The notes below the pieces were generated by a model. The model was not told the origin of the DNA and did not search any database. It worked only from the letters and a program-made list of their open reading frames with translations. The position numbers and the translations under genes are program-made. A DNA stretch of 64,000 nucleotides, taken from Oscillibacter sp. ER4. GTDB lineage: Bacteria; Bacillota; Clostridia; Oscillospirales; Oscillospiraceae. Positions 1-9,399 of the stretch are shown piece after piece. The stretch is taken from contig NZ_JPJG01000018.1 of NCBI RefSeq assembly GCF_000765235.1, forward strand, positions 1-64,000, read 5' to 3'. Positions within the stretch are counted from its first letter, which is position 1, and each line of letters opens with the position of its first letter.

Positions 1-7
1 AAAACCA

Positions 8-83
8 AGTAAACCCAGCCCGCGGAGGCGGGCAAAAGATAAAGAAAACTTTAGGAGGTAATGGAATGAAACGGCGATTATTG
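8..83 (+). repeat. Leader/signal-peptide repeat, copy 1
   Basis: This 76-bp stretch is identical to 11882-11957. It covers the end of a presumed upstream gene, a short GC hairpin (cccgcggaggcggg), the AGGAGG ribosome site and the first six codons of an SLH-protein signal peptide. Similarity fades but continues to about 130 and 12009. It shows that two paralogous secreted-protein genes shared one leader. Confidence 0.9.
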
Positions 84-1806
84 GCAAGTATACTGTCGCT
101 TGTCATGATGCTGATCCTGCTGTCAACGGCAGTTTGGGCAAGGGAAACGGGCAGTGGCGGCTCTCAGGAGACTGAGGATACCGCAAAACTCAAACCGCAG
201 AGCGGTGAGGAGGGAACTCCCCATGAGACTGCGACGAGTAAGGAGCTTGATTTGGCTGATGGCTCCATTGTCATCACGGAGACTGGTTATACCCAGGACA
301 ACGCTGAAAGCGAAACTGCGTATACCGGCGAATACACCATCAGCGGTACGACCACCGAAAACACCATCACTGTCACCGGCGGCGATCACACGATCAAGCT
401 GAACGGCGTGAATATCGATGTGTCGGGTATCCCTCGCTGGTTCCACGGTTTCCTTCATCATGGCGACTGCTGAGGGTGAGACCGGCACGGTCAAGCTGGT
501 CTACGACGGTCAGACGTTCTTCACCACGGAGATTACTGTTGCGCAGAAGCCCTTGAGCAAAGATGATGTCACCATTACCGGTATCAACGACAAGTACCCC
601 TCTCATGAGGCTGCCGAAGCTGCCAAGGACGGTATCGGTATTGTCTATGACGGCAAGAAACTGACCACAGACGACTACACTGTGTCCCGTGAGGATGGTA
701 TGTTTACCATTACCTTTGAGGGCAACTACTCCGGAACCGTGAAGCAGGACTACCAGGTAGAGACCGGCCTACCCACTGTCACCGTTTCCGACGCTACCTT
801 TACTTACGACGGTCAGAATCACACCATCGTCGTTAACAACCCCAACAATGACGATGTGAAGTTTAGCCTGAGCCAGTCCGGTTACGGCGCACAGATCGAG
901 AAGAAGGCTGCCGGTACTTATGTGATTTACTGGCAGGCTACGAAGGAGGATAAGAACGTTTCCGGCTCTGCTACCCTTGTAATCAACAAGGCAAAACTGA
1001 CCATCAAGGCAGACAACCAGTCCATGTACGTCGGCGGCACGAAGCCCACGTTCACCTATACGGCCACGGGGCTTGTGAAGGGCGACACGCTGACGACTGC
1101 ACCGACACTGACCTGCACGGCGGACGGTATGACGGTCGGCAAGTTCGATATCGTTCCCTCTGGCGCTGACGCCGGCGATAACTACGAGATCACCTATGTC
1201 AACGGTATGCTGACGGTCTCGCGCCGCCACAGCAGCCCGTCTTCCACCACCCCCGATCCCGAGCCGACACCGGACGACAGCAACAGCTTCTCCGACGTTC
1301 CCGCGAACGCGTACTTTGCAGACGTGGTGAAGTGGGCGGTCGAGAACGGCGTGACGAACGGCCTGTCCGACACGATGTTCGGCCCCTACGCGTCCTGCAC
1401 GCGTGCGCAGATCGTGACGTTCCTGTGGCGCGCCGCCGGCAGCCCCGAGCCGAAGACCGCAAGCAGCTTCACGGATGTTCCCGCGAGCGCTTACTATGCG
1501 AAGGCTGTCGCTTGGGCGATTGAGAACGGAATCACGAACGGCATGACTGAGACGACGTTTGCCCCGAATGCGACCTGCACCCGCGGCCAGAGCGTGACGT
1601 TCCTCTACCGCGCGCTCGGCAAGAAGGTCGAGAGCAGCACGAGCTTCACCGACGTGAAGTCCGACGCGTTCTACGCCGACGCGGTCAACTGGGCAGTCGC
1701 GAGCGACGTGACGAACGGCACTTCTGCCACGACGTTCAGCCCCAACGCGGATTGCACGCGTGCGGAGATCGTGACGTTCCTGTATCGCGCCTATCAGGGC
1801 AAGTAA
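66..1806 (+). pseudogene. S-layer homology (SLH) surface protein, frame disrupted
   Basis: This is a secreted cell-wall protein gene in two frames. Codons from 66 give a signal peptide (MKRRLLASILSLVMMLILLS, then an AVWA cleavage region), an acidic linker and the start of a beta-helix carbohydrate-binding type repeat (TITVTGGDHTIKLNGVNIDV). Near 415-430 the sense frame jumps to the one opened at 418, which carries YDG/MBG-like bacterial adhesin repeats, a proline-rich linker (about 1240-1285) and three SLH domains (about 1290-1800; each with a FSDV or FTDV start and a T..Q/E.VTFL.RA ending). SLH domains bind pyruvylated wall polysaccharide. The ribosome site aggaggtaatgga precedes ATG 66. The joint looks like an internal deletion that changed frame. 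An assembly collapse within repeats is also possible. Confidence 0.75.
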
Positions 1807-1815
1807 ATCCAACTG

Positions 1816-1851
1816 AAAAAAGCGGCGGTTCATCAGAACCGCTGCTTTTTT
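1816..1851 (+). terminator. Intrinsic terminator after SLH gene
   Basis: An A-run, an 11-bp stem (agcggcggttc / gaaccgctgct) and a T-run lie just after the SLH stop codon. Confidence 0.85.
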
Positions 1852-1960
1852 GCGCCGCATTGACAAGCGCTCCCGCCCTCGGTATACTATGACCAAAAGC
1901 AAGACGGCAGTCAAAAATGCAGACGAGTTTGAGAGATTAAACTCGAAAAGGGGAGAGCAA

Positions 1961-2593
1961 ATGAAGTATCTTGGAAAGCCTGCGGGCATGTGGGCGCTGT
2001 TTGCCGGATCGTTTGAAAAGCACCTGACGGTCGAATTCGACCTGACCGCGGAGCAGGCGAAGGACGTTGCGGCGCGTGCCAAAAAGAAATATCGCGAGAT
2101 CATCGCGAAGCTGCCGGAATTTGACAAGCGCGACCGCTTCGAAATGAACATCGTCAACTGCGCGATGCTCGCCGCGTTTATCCTGTGCATGCCGCAGCGG
2201 CCGAACATCAAAACGCTGACGGACTACTACGCCGCGGCGATGATGACGCCTACGATGAAGGCTTTCTGCCGCGCGAGCGGAAAGAAAAAGTTCACGCCCA
2301 AGGACATCGAGGGCATGAAGGCGACGGCGAAGCTGCGCGCGGGCGATCACAACCCCTATTCGTGGAATATGGACTTTTTCGAGTACGAGGACGGCAGCGG
2401 CTACGAGGCGCGCTTCACGACCTGCGGCATCTGCACGCTGATGCAGGTGTTGGGGCTCTACGATCTGACGCCCGCGCTGTGCCATCTCGACTACACGATG
2501 AGCGACGCGGGCGGCGCGTCGGGTTTCGTGCGCGAGTACACGCTCGCCTCCGGCGGCCCCTACTGCGACTGCGGGTATCACAAAAAGCAGTGA
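1961..2593 (+). CDS. L-2-amino-thiazoline-4-carboxylic acid hydrolase-like protein
   Basis: The 210-residue product resembles the ATC hydrolase family, which opens the thiazoline ring of L-ATC on the route to L-cysteine in characterised Pseudomonas members. Clostridial relatives are mostly of unknown substrate. The call rests on the conserved C-terminal half: FTTCGICTLM, a CHLDYTMSDAGGA segment, then R-E-Y-T-L-A-S-G-G-P-Y-C-D-C-G-Y. The Cys-rich end is typical of the family. ATG 1961 is chosen because it has a ggggagag ribosome site, whereas the upstream ATG at 1850 lies in the preceding terminator. It stands alone between two terminators. No signal peptide is visible, so it is probably cytoplasmic. 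Confidence 0.65.
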   Translation: MKYLGKPAGMWALFAGSFEKHLTVEFDLTAEQAKDVAARAKKKYREIIAKLPEFDKRDRFEMNIVNCAMLAAFILCMPQRPNIKTLTDYYAAAMMTPTMKAFCRASGKKKFTPKDIEGMKATAKLRAGDHNPYSWNMDFFEYEDGSGYEARFTTCGICTLMQVLGLYDLTPALCHLDYTMSDAGGASGFVREYTLASGGPYCDCGYHKKQ

Positions 2594-2599
2594 AAAAAC

Positions 2600-2632
2600 A
2601 AAAAGGATGCGTCTTTCGATGCATCCTTTTTC
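2600..2632. terminator. Bidirectional terminator
   Basis: The hairpin aaaaaggatgc...gcatccttttt lies between convergent genes and has A and T runs on both sides, so it can serve both strands. Confidence 0.85.
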
Positions 2633-2647
2633 CTTTCTGTAGGGGAC

Positions 2648-3304
2648 TCAATCTTCGTTGTAGGCATCCGAGGCCTTGATACGCTGGTACATGTCCTGCA
2701 TCTGGCGGTCGATTTCAGCGATCTTGCCCGCGCATTCGAACATCTCCTCGTTGATGCCCTCGGGCAGCTTCGTTTTGTCGACCTTGTAGCGGATATCGTG
2801 CTCAAGGCTTGCCCAGAAGTCCATGGCGATCGTGCGCAGCTGGATCTCCGCCACGACGTATTCCGTCCGGTCGGAGAGGTAGACGGGCACCTTGATGTCC
2901 ATGTGCAGCGAGCGGTAGCCGTTGTAGTTCGGCGTCTGGATGTAGTCCTGCTTTTTGACGATCTCCACATCCGTCTGCCGCGCCAGCATCTCGCCCACGC
3001 GGTAGACATCGTCGATGTAGCTGCAAACGACGCGCACGCCCGCGATGTCGTTGATGTTTTTTCGCGCGGACTCGATCGAGAGCGGCAGGCCGCGCTTGAT
3101 GAGCTTGGCGACGATGCTCGATTGCGATTTGACGCGCCCGTCGATGTGATGAATGGGATTGCGTGCATAAAGAACATTGAATTCACTGTTGAGAATATTG
3201 AATTTCAACGTGAGCTGCCGAACCGCCGCGTCATAGAGATTCTGCATGACAAGAAAGTCATGCGGATCCTCGCAGAGTGCGGCGCCGTTCCCCGTTCGAT
3301 TCAT
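2648..3304 (-). CDS. Small alarmone synthetase (RelP/RelQ-type GTP pyrophosphokinase)
   Basis: This single-domain (p)ppGpp synthetase of 218 residues moves pyrophosphate from ATP to GDP or GTP during stress. Its length fits small alarmone synthetases and not the 700-residue Rel, since the HD hydrolase and TGS/ACT domains are absent. Synthetase motifs are clear: GRVKSQSSIVAKLIKRG, DIAGVRVVCSYIDDVY, NGYRSLHMDIKVPV, and EIQLRTIAMDFWASLEH. The start at 3304 has an aaggaagg ribosome site. It is transcribed alone and converges on the ATC-hydrolase-like gene. RelP and RelQ types cannot be told apart with certainty by eye. Confidence 0.9.
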   Translation of the reverse strand: MNRTGNGAALCEDPHDFLVMQNLYDAAVRQLTLKFNILNSEFNVLYARNPIHHIDGRVKSQSSIVAKLIKRGLPLSIESARKNINDIAGVRVVCSYIDDVYRVGEMLARQTDVEIVKKQDYIQTPNYNGYRSLHMDIKVPVYLSDRTEYVVAEIQLRTIAMDFWASLEHDIRYKVDKTKLPEGINEEMFECAGKIAEIDRQMQDMYQRIKASDAYNED

Positions 3305-3585
3305 TCTGAGCCTTCCTTTCCATCGGAAGCGTCAACGCCCGCCCGATGAGCTTTTGTTCCTTTCAGTATAGCAGACGATCACCGCCGCGCCAAGGGGAGA
3401 AATGTTGATTTTCCGCAAAAGTCTGCGCGAAAAGAGCAGCGGGCGGGAAAAACTACCAAGCGACGGGCAAAAGAACTTGCAATGCAGCGCAAGCCATTCT
3501 ATAATTAACCTGAAAGGATATGCACAGCGTTCGGCACTTCCGCTCCGGTGGCAGAGCGAACGCGCGGAAGGTGCAGAAAAGAACA

Positions 3586-4710
3586 ATGGATAAAAAAGGA
3601 AAACAGCAATTTCTTCTGGTCGCGTTCGGCGTGGCGCTCTATGCCGCGCTGATGAATCTCAACGAAGTCGCGGCGTTTCTCACGAGGCTCGCTACCCTCT
3701 TCACGCCGGTGATCATAGGGTTATTGATGGCGTTTGTCCTCAGTGTGCCGATGCAGGGCATCGCAGGACGTTTGACGCGCCTGATGCCAAAGGCAAAGGA
3801 AAAACACATTGACCTTCTCAGCCTGCTGCTGACGCTTTTGTGCGTGGTCATCGTCGTGGTACTGCTGTGCGTTCTGGCGCTGCCGCAGCTTGCCGCGTCG
3901 CTCAAGAGCATCGGCACACTGGTCAGGGAGAACTGGCCGGACTGGGCGCGCCTTCTCTCGGATCACGGCGTGGATACAAGCGAGCTCACCGATCGCATCG
4001 CCGCGCTCGATTGGAAAACGGTGCTGGAAAAGGCGCTCACCGGCGCCGGCGCGCTGATCGACTCGGTGGTGGATCTTGCCGGTACCACAGTCTCGGCGGT
4101 GGCCAACGTCACCTTTGCCATCGTCATCATGTTTTATGTGCTGCTCGACCGGCGCAGCCTTGCTAAACAGAGCCGCAGACTCCTCTACGCCAACCTGAGC
4201 GAGCGAAAGGCCGATCAGGTCTGCCGCATCGCGCGCCTGACGCACACCTCCTACGCCCGTTTCCTGTCCGGGCAGTGCGTGGAGGTCGTGATCCTCGGCA
4301 CGATGATCTTTCTCGCGTTCTCCCTGTGCGGCATTCCCTACGCGGGGCTGACCGCCGCGCTGACGGCGGCCTTCGCCTTTGTTCCCTACATCGGCGCGCT
4401 GGCCTCCTGCGCAATCGGCGTACTGCTGACGCTGCTTGCCCAGCCGGAGAAGGCGCTGCTGTGCCTGATCGTCTATCAGGCGGTGCAGTTCACGGAAAAT
4501 CAGTTCATTTACCCGCATGTGGTTGGCAGCAGCGTGGGGCTTGCGCCGCTGTGGACGCTTCTTGCGGCATTGCTTGGCGGCAAGCTCTTCGGCCTTGTCG
4601 GTATTGTGTTTTTCATTCCCCTCACGGCGGTAGTACTCCAGCTCGTACATGAGCACACCGCACAGCAGCTTTCGGAAAAGAAACTCGACCGCGAGGATCT
4701 GATCGAATAA
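3586..4710 (+). CDS. AI-2E family transporter (multi-pass membrane protein)
   Basis: The 374-residue integral membrane protein belongs to the AI-2E (TqsA/YdiK/PerM) family. About eight hydrophobic segments are visible. The family hallmark lies in the C-terminal half: a PYIGALAS loop, FTENQFIYPHVVGSSVGLAPLWTL (read in parts), and a GLVGIVFFIPLTAVV end. Substrates are mostly unknown in Firmicutes, and some members are Na+/H+ antiporters, so a quorum-signal role should not be assumed. ATG 3586 is preferred over the in-frame ATG at 3520, because the 22 extra residues are basic and unlike the family. It is monocistronic with its own terminator. Confidence 0.85.
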   Translation: MDKKGKQQFLLVAFGVALYAALMNLNEVAAFLTRLATLFTPVIIGLLMAFVLSVPMQGIAGRLTRLMPKAKEKHIDLLSLLLTLLCVVIVVVLLCVLALPQLAASLKSIGTLVRENWPDWARLLSDHGVDTSELTDRIAALDWKTVLEKALTGAGALIDSVVDLAGTTVSAVANVTFAIVIMFYVLLDRRSLAKQSRRLLYANLSERKADQVCRIARLTHTSYARFLSGQCVEVVILGTMIFLAFSLCGIPYAGLTAALTAAFAFVPYIGALASCAIGVLLTLLAQPEKALLCLIVYQAVQFTENQFIYPHVVGSSVGLAPLWTLLAALLGGKLFGLVGIVFFIPLTAVVLQLVHEHTAQQLSEKKLDREDLIE

Positions 4711-4711
4711 C

Positions 4712-4752
4712 AAAAAAGGACGACAGCTATTTTTAGCTGTCGTCCTTTTTTG
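4712..4752. terminator. Bidirectional terminator
   Basis: A stem of about 15 bp (aaaaaaggacgacagct / agctgtcgtcctttttt) with A and T runs lies between the convergent AI-2E transporter gene and csoR. Confidence 0.9.
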
Positions 4753-4757
4753 TGCGG

Positions 4758-5024
4758 TCACGACTGCGCCATGCGCTCGAGAAGCTGGAAGGCCTCTTCA
4801 AGCTTGGGGTCGATGTGGTCGGTCTGCAAAGCCTCGCGCACGCAACCTTCGATGTGCGCGCGCATGATCTGCTGGTTGGCGCTTTTGAGGAGCGACTGCG
4901 TGGCGAGAAGCTGGTTGGAGATGTCCACGCAGTAGCGGTCGTCGTCGATCATCTGCAAAATGCCGTCGAGCTGGCCGCGGGCGATTTTGAGCTTGCGGCG
5001 GACGGAATCACGATCGGCTCTCAT
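4758..5024 (-). CDS. csoR: CsoR-type copper-sensing repressor
   Basis: The all-helical DUF156/CsoR repressor has 88 residues from ATG 5024. The copper ligand set Cys-His-Cys is seen in DDRYCVDI and RAHIEGCV, which distinguishes CsoR from the FrmR and RcnR relatives. Cu(I) binding releases it from operators of the type found upstream of copA at 7650-7668. The start lies 4 nt after the copA stop, so the two genes are probably co-transcribed and translationally coupled, giving feedback control. A longer in-frame start at 5063 would overlap copA and lacks a ribosome site. Confidence 0.9.
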   Translation of the reverse strand: MRADRDSVRRKLKIARGQLDGILQMIDDDRYCVDISNQLLATQSLLKSANQQIMRAHIEGCVREALQTDHIDPKLEEAFQLLERMAQS

Positions 5025-5028
5025 GGCC

Positions 5029-5238
5029 TTAGCGGATGGAGACGGCCTGATAGCCCGCCTCATCGACTGCGGCCTTGAGCGCCGCGTCGGTCACGCTACC
5101 GTCCACGCTGACAGTGGCGGACTTGCTCTCAAGGTCGACCTTGGCCTCCTTCACGCCGGGGACGGCGGAAAGCGCCTGCTGGACGTGGTTCACGCAGTGC
5201 ATGCAGGCCATGCCCTCAATGCTGATGACTTTTTCCAT
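5029..5238 (-). CDS. Possible free CopZ-like copper chaperone from an internal start in copA
   Basis: Inside copA, in the same frame, aaaggag lies 8 nt before an ATG at 5238, which opens a 69-residue CopZ-type protein ([15 protein letters not shown]...). Free CopZ of this length is a normal partner of CopA. The ribosome site is as good as those of separate genes here, so both a fused pump and a free chaperone may be made from one frame. This is inferred from sequence only. Confidence 0.45.
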   Translation of the reverse strand: MEKVISIEGMACMHCVNHVQQALSAVPGVKEAKVDLESKSATVSVDGSVTDAALKAAVDEAGYQAVSIR

Positions 5239-7623
5239 GTTCGTTTCTCCTTTTTCATTGTTACTTGCCATGGTGTGGCTGTTTGCTATCTCCACTCCGC
5301 TATCCGACGGAGAAGAAACCGTTTTGGGTGCCGCTGCCGCCGTGTGCTTGGCCTTGAACCAGCGCAGGCGCAGCGCATTGCTCACCACGAATACCGAGCT
5401 GAGGCTCATCGCGAGCGCGCCGAGCATCGGGTTCATCTTGAGCTGGGAGGCGGGGTAGAAGATGCCTGCCGCGATGGGAATGCCGATGGCGTTGTAGAAG
5501 AACGCCCAGAAGAGGTTCTGTTTGATGTTGCGGATGACCGCGCGGCTTAACTGCACGGCGGTCGAGACGTCGAGAAGATCGCTGCGCATCAGCACGATAT
5601 CCGCCGACTCGATGGCAACGTCTGTGCCAGCGCCGATGGCGATGCCGACGTCTGCGCGCGCAAGGGCGGGCGCGTCGTTGATGCCGTCGCCGACCATGGC
5701 AACCTTCTTGCCGCCCTCCTGCAGGCGGCGGATCTCGCGCTCCTTATCCTGCGGCAGCACCTCGGCCACCACGCGGTCCACGCCGACCTGGCGGCGGATG
5801 GCCTCAGCGGTCTTGGCGTTGTCGCCCGTGAGCATGACGACCTCGATGCCCATGTTCGAGAGCTCGGCAATGGCCTGCGCGCTCGTGGGCTTGACGATGT
5901 CGGCCACGGCAATAAGGCCGATGAGCTTGCCGTCGAGAGCGAAGTAGAGCGGCGTCTTGCCGTCCTCGGCCAGCGCTTCGCCTTGTGCGAGCAGCTCACT
6001 GTTTTCGATGCGGTTTGCTTCCATCATGCGGCGGTTGCCGGCAAGGCAGAGCTGGCCCTCGACCTTGCCGCGGATGCCCTGACCGGGGATCTGCTCAAAT
6101 TTGTCGACGGACAGGAACGTGAGCGATTCCTTCTCCGCCTCGGCCACGATGGCCTCGGAAAGCGGATGCTCGGAGAGCTTTTCGAGCGACGCGGCGACGG
6201 AGAGAAGTTTGTCCCTGCCGATGCCGCCGTCGGCGACGTCGGTGACGACGGGCTTGCCCTGCGTGATGGTGCCGGTCTTGTCGAGCACGACGGTGTTGAC
6301 GCTGTGCGTCGTCTCAAGCGCTTCGGCGGACTTGATGAGGATGCCGTTCACCGCGCCGCGGCCCGTGCCGACCATGATGGCCGTCGGCGTGGCGAGACCC
6401 AGCGCGCAGGGGCAGCTGATGACGAGAACGGAAATACCGATGGACAGCGCAAATTCCACGCTGTGGTCCGTCAGCAGCCATGCTGCCGTTGCGATGACGG
6501 CGATCGTGATGACGACGGGGACGAACACGCCGCTGACCTTATCGGCGAGCTTGGCGATGGGCGCTTTGGAGCTCGTGGCCTCGTCCACAAGGCGTACGAT
6601 CTGGGAAAGGGCGGTATCGTCGCCGACTTTGGTCGCGCGCATCTTGAAATAGCCGGATTTGTTGATGGTCGCGCCGATGACGCTGTCTCCCGCCTGCTTT
6701 TCGACGGGGATGCTCTCGCCCGTCAGCGCGGATTCGTCGACCGAGGACGTTCCCTCGAGCACGACGCCGTCGACGGGGACGCTCTCGCCCGCCTTGACGA
6801 TCAGCACGTCGCCGAGTTGGACCTCCTCGACGGGGATGACGCTCTCGACGCCGTTGCGCTCGACCGTCGCGGTCTTGGGCGCAAGGTCCATGAGCTTCGT
6901 GATCGCGTCGGAGGTCTTGCCCTTGGCGCGGGCCTCCATCGTCTTGCCCATGGTGATGAGCGTCAGGATCGTGCCTGCGGACTCGAAGTACAGCTCCATC
7001 ATATAGGTGTGCACCGTGTCCATGTCCATCTGGCCAAAGCCGATGCCGATCTTATAGATGGCGTAGATGCCGTACACGATGGCGGCGCTGGAGCCCAGTG
7101 CGATCAGCGAATCCATGTTCGGCGAGCGCTGCCACAGCGTCTTGAAGCCGACGATATAGTACTGGCGGTTGATATAGACGATGGGCAGCAGCAGCAAAAA
7201 CTGCGTGAATGCGAACGTCATCGCATTTTCCATGCCGAGGAAGCACGCGGGCAGCGGCCAGCCCATCATGTGGCCCATCGAGAGATAGAACAGCGGGATG
7301 GTGAAGAGGAGCGAGAGGGCGAGACGCTTTTTCATGTCGCTGTACGCCTTCTGCGCGGCGCTGATGCCGCCCGTTTCAGCGGCCTTCGCGGCGGGCGCGC
7401 TGCCGGGCTTTGCATGCAGAGACGCACCGTAGCCCGCCTTTTCGACCGCGGCGATGATCTGCGCGGACGAAAGCTGGGATTCGTCGTATTCGACGACCAT
7501 GCTGTTTTTCAGCAGGTTGACCGCGACCTGCTGCGCGCCCGGCTGCTTGGACACGGCCTTTTCCACGCGGCTGGAGCAGGCGGCGCAGCTCATGCCGGTC
7601 ACGTCATAGGTTTCCTTTTTCAA
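5029..7623 (-). CDS. copA: Copper-exporting P1B-type ATPase with C-terminal CopZ domain
   Basis: The 864-residue ATPase pumps Cu(I) out of the cytoplasm. The order is an N-terminal heavy-metal domain ([10 protein letters not shown], Cys13 and Cys16), eight membrane helices, the actuator TGES (301-304), the metal-site CPC (404-406) inside [11 protein letters not shown], the phosphorylation motif DKTGT (448-452), the SEHPLSEA motif and [13 protein letters not shown]. An extra MXCXXC domain (GMACMHC) occupies roughly residues 796-864 after a polar linker. This is CopZ fused to the pump. The start is TTG 7623 with the strong site gaaggaggaatcaaa; the earlier in-frame ATG at 7803 lies beyond the promoter. 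csoR follows by 4 nt. Confidence 0.95.
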   Translation of the reverse strand: MKKETYDVTGMSCAACSSRVEKAVSKQPGAQQVAVNLLKNSMVVEYDESQLSSAQIIAAVEKAGYGASLHAKPGSAPAAKAAETGGISAAQKAYSDMKKRLALSLLFTIPLFYLSMGHMMGWPLPACFLGMENAMTFAFTQFLLLLPIVYINRQYYIVGFKTLWQRSPNMDSLIALGSSAAIVYGIYAIYKIGIGFGQMDMDTVHTYMMELYFESAGTILTLITMGKTMEARAKGKTSDAITKLMDLAPKTATVERNGVESVIPVEEVQLGDVLIVKAGESVPVDGVVLEGTSSVDESALTGESIPVEKQAGDSVIGATINKSGYFKMRATKVGDDTALSQIVRLVDEATSSKAPIAKLADKVSGVFVPVVITIAVIATAAWLLTDHSVEFALSIGISVLVISCPCALGLATPTAIMVGTGRGAVNGILIKSAEALETTHSVNTVVLDKTGTITQGKPVVTDVADGGIGRDKLLSVAASLEKLSEHPLSEAIVAEAEKESLTFLSVDKFEQIPGQGIRGKVEGQLCLAGNRRMMEANRIENSELLAQGEALAEDGKTPLYFALDGKLIGLIAVADIVKPTSAQAIAELSNMGIEVVMLTGDNAKTAEAIRRQVGVDRVVAEVLPQDKEREIRRLQEGGKKVAMVGDGINDAPALARADVGIAIGAGTDVAIESADIVLMRSDLLDVSTAVQLSRAVIRNIKQNLFWAFFYNAIGIPIAAGIFYPASQLKMNPMLGALAMSLSSVFVVSNALRLRWFKAKHTAAAAPKTVSSPSDSGVEIANSHTMASNNEKGETNMEKVISIEGMACMHCVNHVQQALSAVPGVKEAKVDLESKSATVSVDGSVTDAALKAAVDEAGYQAVSIR

Positions 7624-7649
7624 TTTGATTCCTCCTTCGGGACAAATAC

Positions 7650-7668
7650 AATACCCGTGTGGGGTATT
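7650..7668 (-). promoter_or_regulatory. CsoR operator of the cop operon
   Basis: Half-sites ATACCC and GGGTAT are separated by 5 nt (ATACCCgtgtgGGGTAT). This is the known G/C-tract inverted-repeat form of CsoR operators. It lies just downstream of the promoter's -10 box, where a bound repressor would block transcription. Confidence 0.8.
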
Positions 7669-7682
7669 TTTAATTTGCCAAC

Positions 7683-7712
7683 AGTATAGGTCGGAAATTG
7701 GAGGATTGTCAA
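7683..7712 (-). promoter_or_regulatory. SigA-type promoter of copA-csoR
   Basis: On the minus strand TTGACA (7712-7707) and TATACT (7688-7683) are 18 nt apart, with the CsoR operator immediately downstream. Confidence 0.8.
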
Positions 7713-7851
7713 GACCTCTTTTCGAGAAATTTCCGTTTGGGCGAAAGTTGCGGCGTTTCGGTCGGGAAAACTTACCGCCGCCGCGCCGCTGGACAGCTTG
7801 CATCCCTTATGATAAACTGACGGCATGAGTTTTATGATAAGCAGGTGAAAA

Positions 7852-9237
7852 ATGAAGCAAAAACATATCTTGAAATGGCTGGGCATCGCGCTGGGCGTGT
7901 ACCTTTTATATGGGGTGCTGACAGCCATTCTCGTCCCGCTGCCGCAAAAAGAGGCGACAGGGGAGCTGTGGAGCCAGTATGAAGCCCGATTGAGCGAGGA
8001 CGCATCGCAGGAGCGCGTGAGGAGCATCGAGGATACGGACAGTGCGCTGCTCTGGCGCTTGCAGCTCATCGAGAGTGCGGAAAGGGAGGTCATCTTCTCG
8101 ACCTTTGACCTGCGCGCGGACGGCAGCGGACAGGATTTGATGGCCGCGCTCTATGGCGCGGCGCAGCGCGGCGTGCAGGTGCGCGTCATCGTCGACGGGC
8201 TGAACGGTTTTCTGCATCTGCAAAACAGCGGCGTTCTCCGCGCCCTCGCGGCGGAGGAGAATGTGGAGGTGCGCTTTTATGATCCCATCGACCTGCTGCG
8301 CCCGTGGAAGCTCAACTACCGTCTGCACGACAAGTATCTGATCGCCGACGGGAGCAAATACATCCTCGGCGGAAGAAATTCGAACGATTTGTTCCTCGGC
8401 TCATATCAGGAGAACCAGAACATCGACCGCGACGTGCTCGTTGTGTCGGACGGGGGAGAGGGCAGCTCGGTCTCCCAGCTTTTGACGTATTTTAAAAGCG
8501 TCTGGTCGCAGCCGGAGAATAAAACCATCACAGGCAAGACGTCCTCGCAGACCGACGCGCTGCAGGAGCGCTACGCGGCGCTATGCACGGTGCATGGAAA
8601 AGAGCTTGCCGCCGTCGACTGGGAGGTGGAGACCGCGGCGGTCACGCATGTGAGCCTTCTCAGCGGCTCGCCGCGCGCGGAGGCGAAAGCGCCTGAGCTG
8701 TGGGACGCGCTTGTCCGCCTGATGGCGCAGGGCGATGACGTCCTGCTGCAAACGCCGTACATCATCTGCAACGACAAAATGTATAACGATTTGGAAGCAC
8801 TTGCCGAGACGCGGCAGCTGCGCGTGCTGACGAATGCCGTTGAAAACGGCGCGAACCCGAGCGGCTGCTCGGACTACTTACGCGAAAAGCAAAATATTTT
8901 ATCGCGCGGCGTCGACGTGTACGAGGCCGTCTGCGGCCAGTCGTTGCACACGAAGACGATTTTGATCGGGGATGATCTGAGCATCGTCGGCTCGTTCAAC
9001 GCCGACATGCGCAGCGCGTATCTCGACACGGAGCTGATGCTCGTCATCGAGAGTGAGGAGGTCAATGCCGCGCTGCGGCAGGAGAGCGTACAGTACATCG
9101 ACCAGAGCCGCCTCGCCCTGCACGACGGCGGCACGGAATACGGCGCGCGGTTTGAAGAAATGACGCTGCCTTGGGCAAAGCGCGCGCTGTATACAATTCT
9201 GAGCGTTGTCCAGCGCCCAATTCGCCACCTGCTGTAA
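7852..9237 (+). CDS. Phospholipase D-family protein (cardiolipin synthase-like)
   Basis: The 461-residue protein has one N-terminal membrane anchor (LGIALGVYLLYGVLTAILV) and two HKD motifs. The first is in RLHDKYLIADGSKYILGGRN and the second in LHTKTILIGDDLSIVGSFN, so the active-site pair is complete. Family members transfer phosphatidyl groups or cleave phosphodiesters. The long spacing between motifs and the single anchor differ from the canonical cardiolipin synthase at 19055-20626, so the substrate is uncertain. The ribosome site (caggtg) is modest. A terminator-like hairpin follows. Confidence 0.8.
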   Translation: MKQKHILKWLGIALGVYLLYGVLTAILVPLPQKEATGELWSQYEARLSEDASQERVRSIEDTDSALLWRLQLIESAEREVIFSTFDLRADGSGQDLMAALYGAAQRGVQVRVIVDGLNGFLHLQNSGVLRALAAEENVEVRFYDPIDLLRPWKLNYRLHDKYLIADGSKYILGGRNSNDLFLGSYQENQNIDRDVLVVSDGGEGSSVSQLLTYFKSVWSQPENKTITGKTSSQTDALQERYAALCTVHGKELAAVDWEVETAAVTHVSLLSGSPRAEAKAPELWDALVRLMAQGDDVLLQTPYIICNDKMYNDLEALAETRQLRVLTNAVENGANPSGCSDYLREKQNILSRGVDVYEAVCGQSLHTKTILIGDDLSIVGSFNADMRSAYLDTELMLVIESEEVNAALRQESVQYIDQSRLALHDGGTEYGARFEEMTLPWAKRALYTILSVVQRPIRHLL

Positions 9238-9269
9238 CGAAAAGTGCGGCATAGCGGAAAATGAGGGAA

Positions 9270-9303
9270 AGGAATACGGATTTTGCCCGTATTTCCGTTT
9301 TTT
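9270..9303 (+). terminator. Intrinsic terminator after the PLD-like gene
   Basis: The stem ggaatacgg / ccgtatttcc (one bulge) is followed by six T. Confidence 0.65.
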
Positions 9304-9307
9304 CACC

Positions 9308-9336
9308 TTGCAAAAGACGTTCGGGTTTGCTATGAT
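9308..9336 (+). promoter_or_regulatory. Promoter of the NifU-like/GGGtGRT pair
   Basis: TTGCAA and TATGAT are separated by 17 nt, about 60 nt upstream of the ATG at 9400. Confidence 0.65.
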
Positions 9337-9399
9337 AAAAAATAAGTATGGATACGTTCCGCTTTTTGTGGAGACAGAGGATAAGAAAGGAAGATCGTT

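Noticed and set aside
3586-4710. AI-2E transporter as a quorum-sensing component
   Set aside because: The family name is historical. No luxS or lsr genes are nearby, so a signalling role is not supported.
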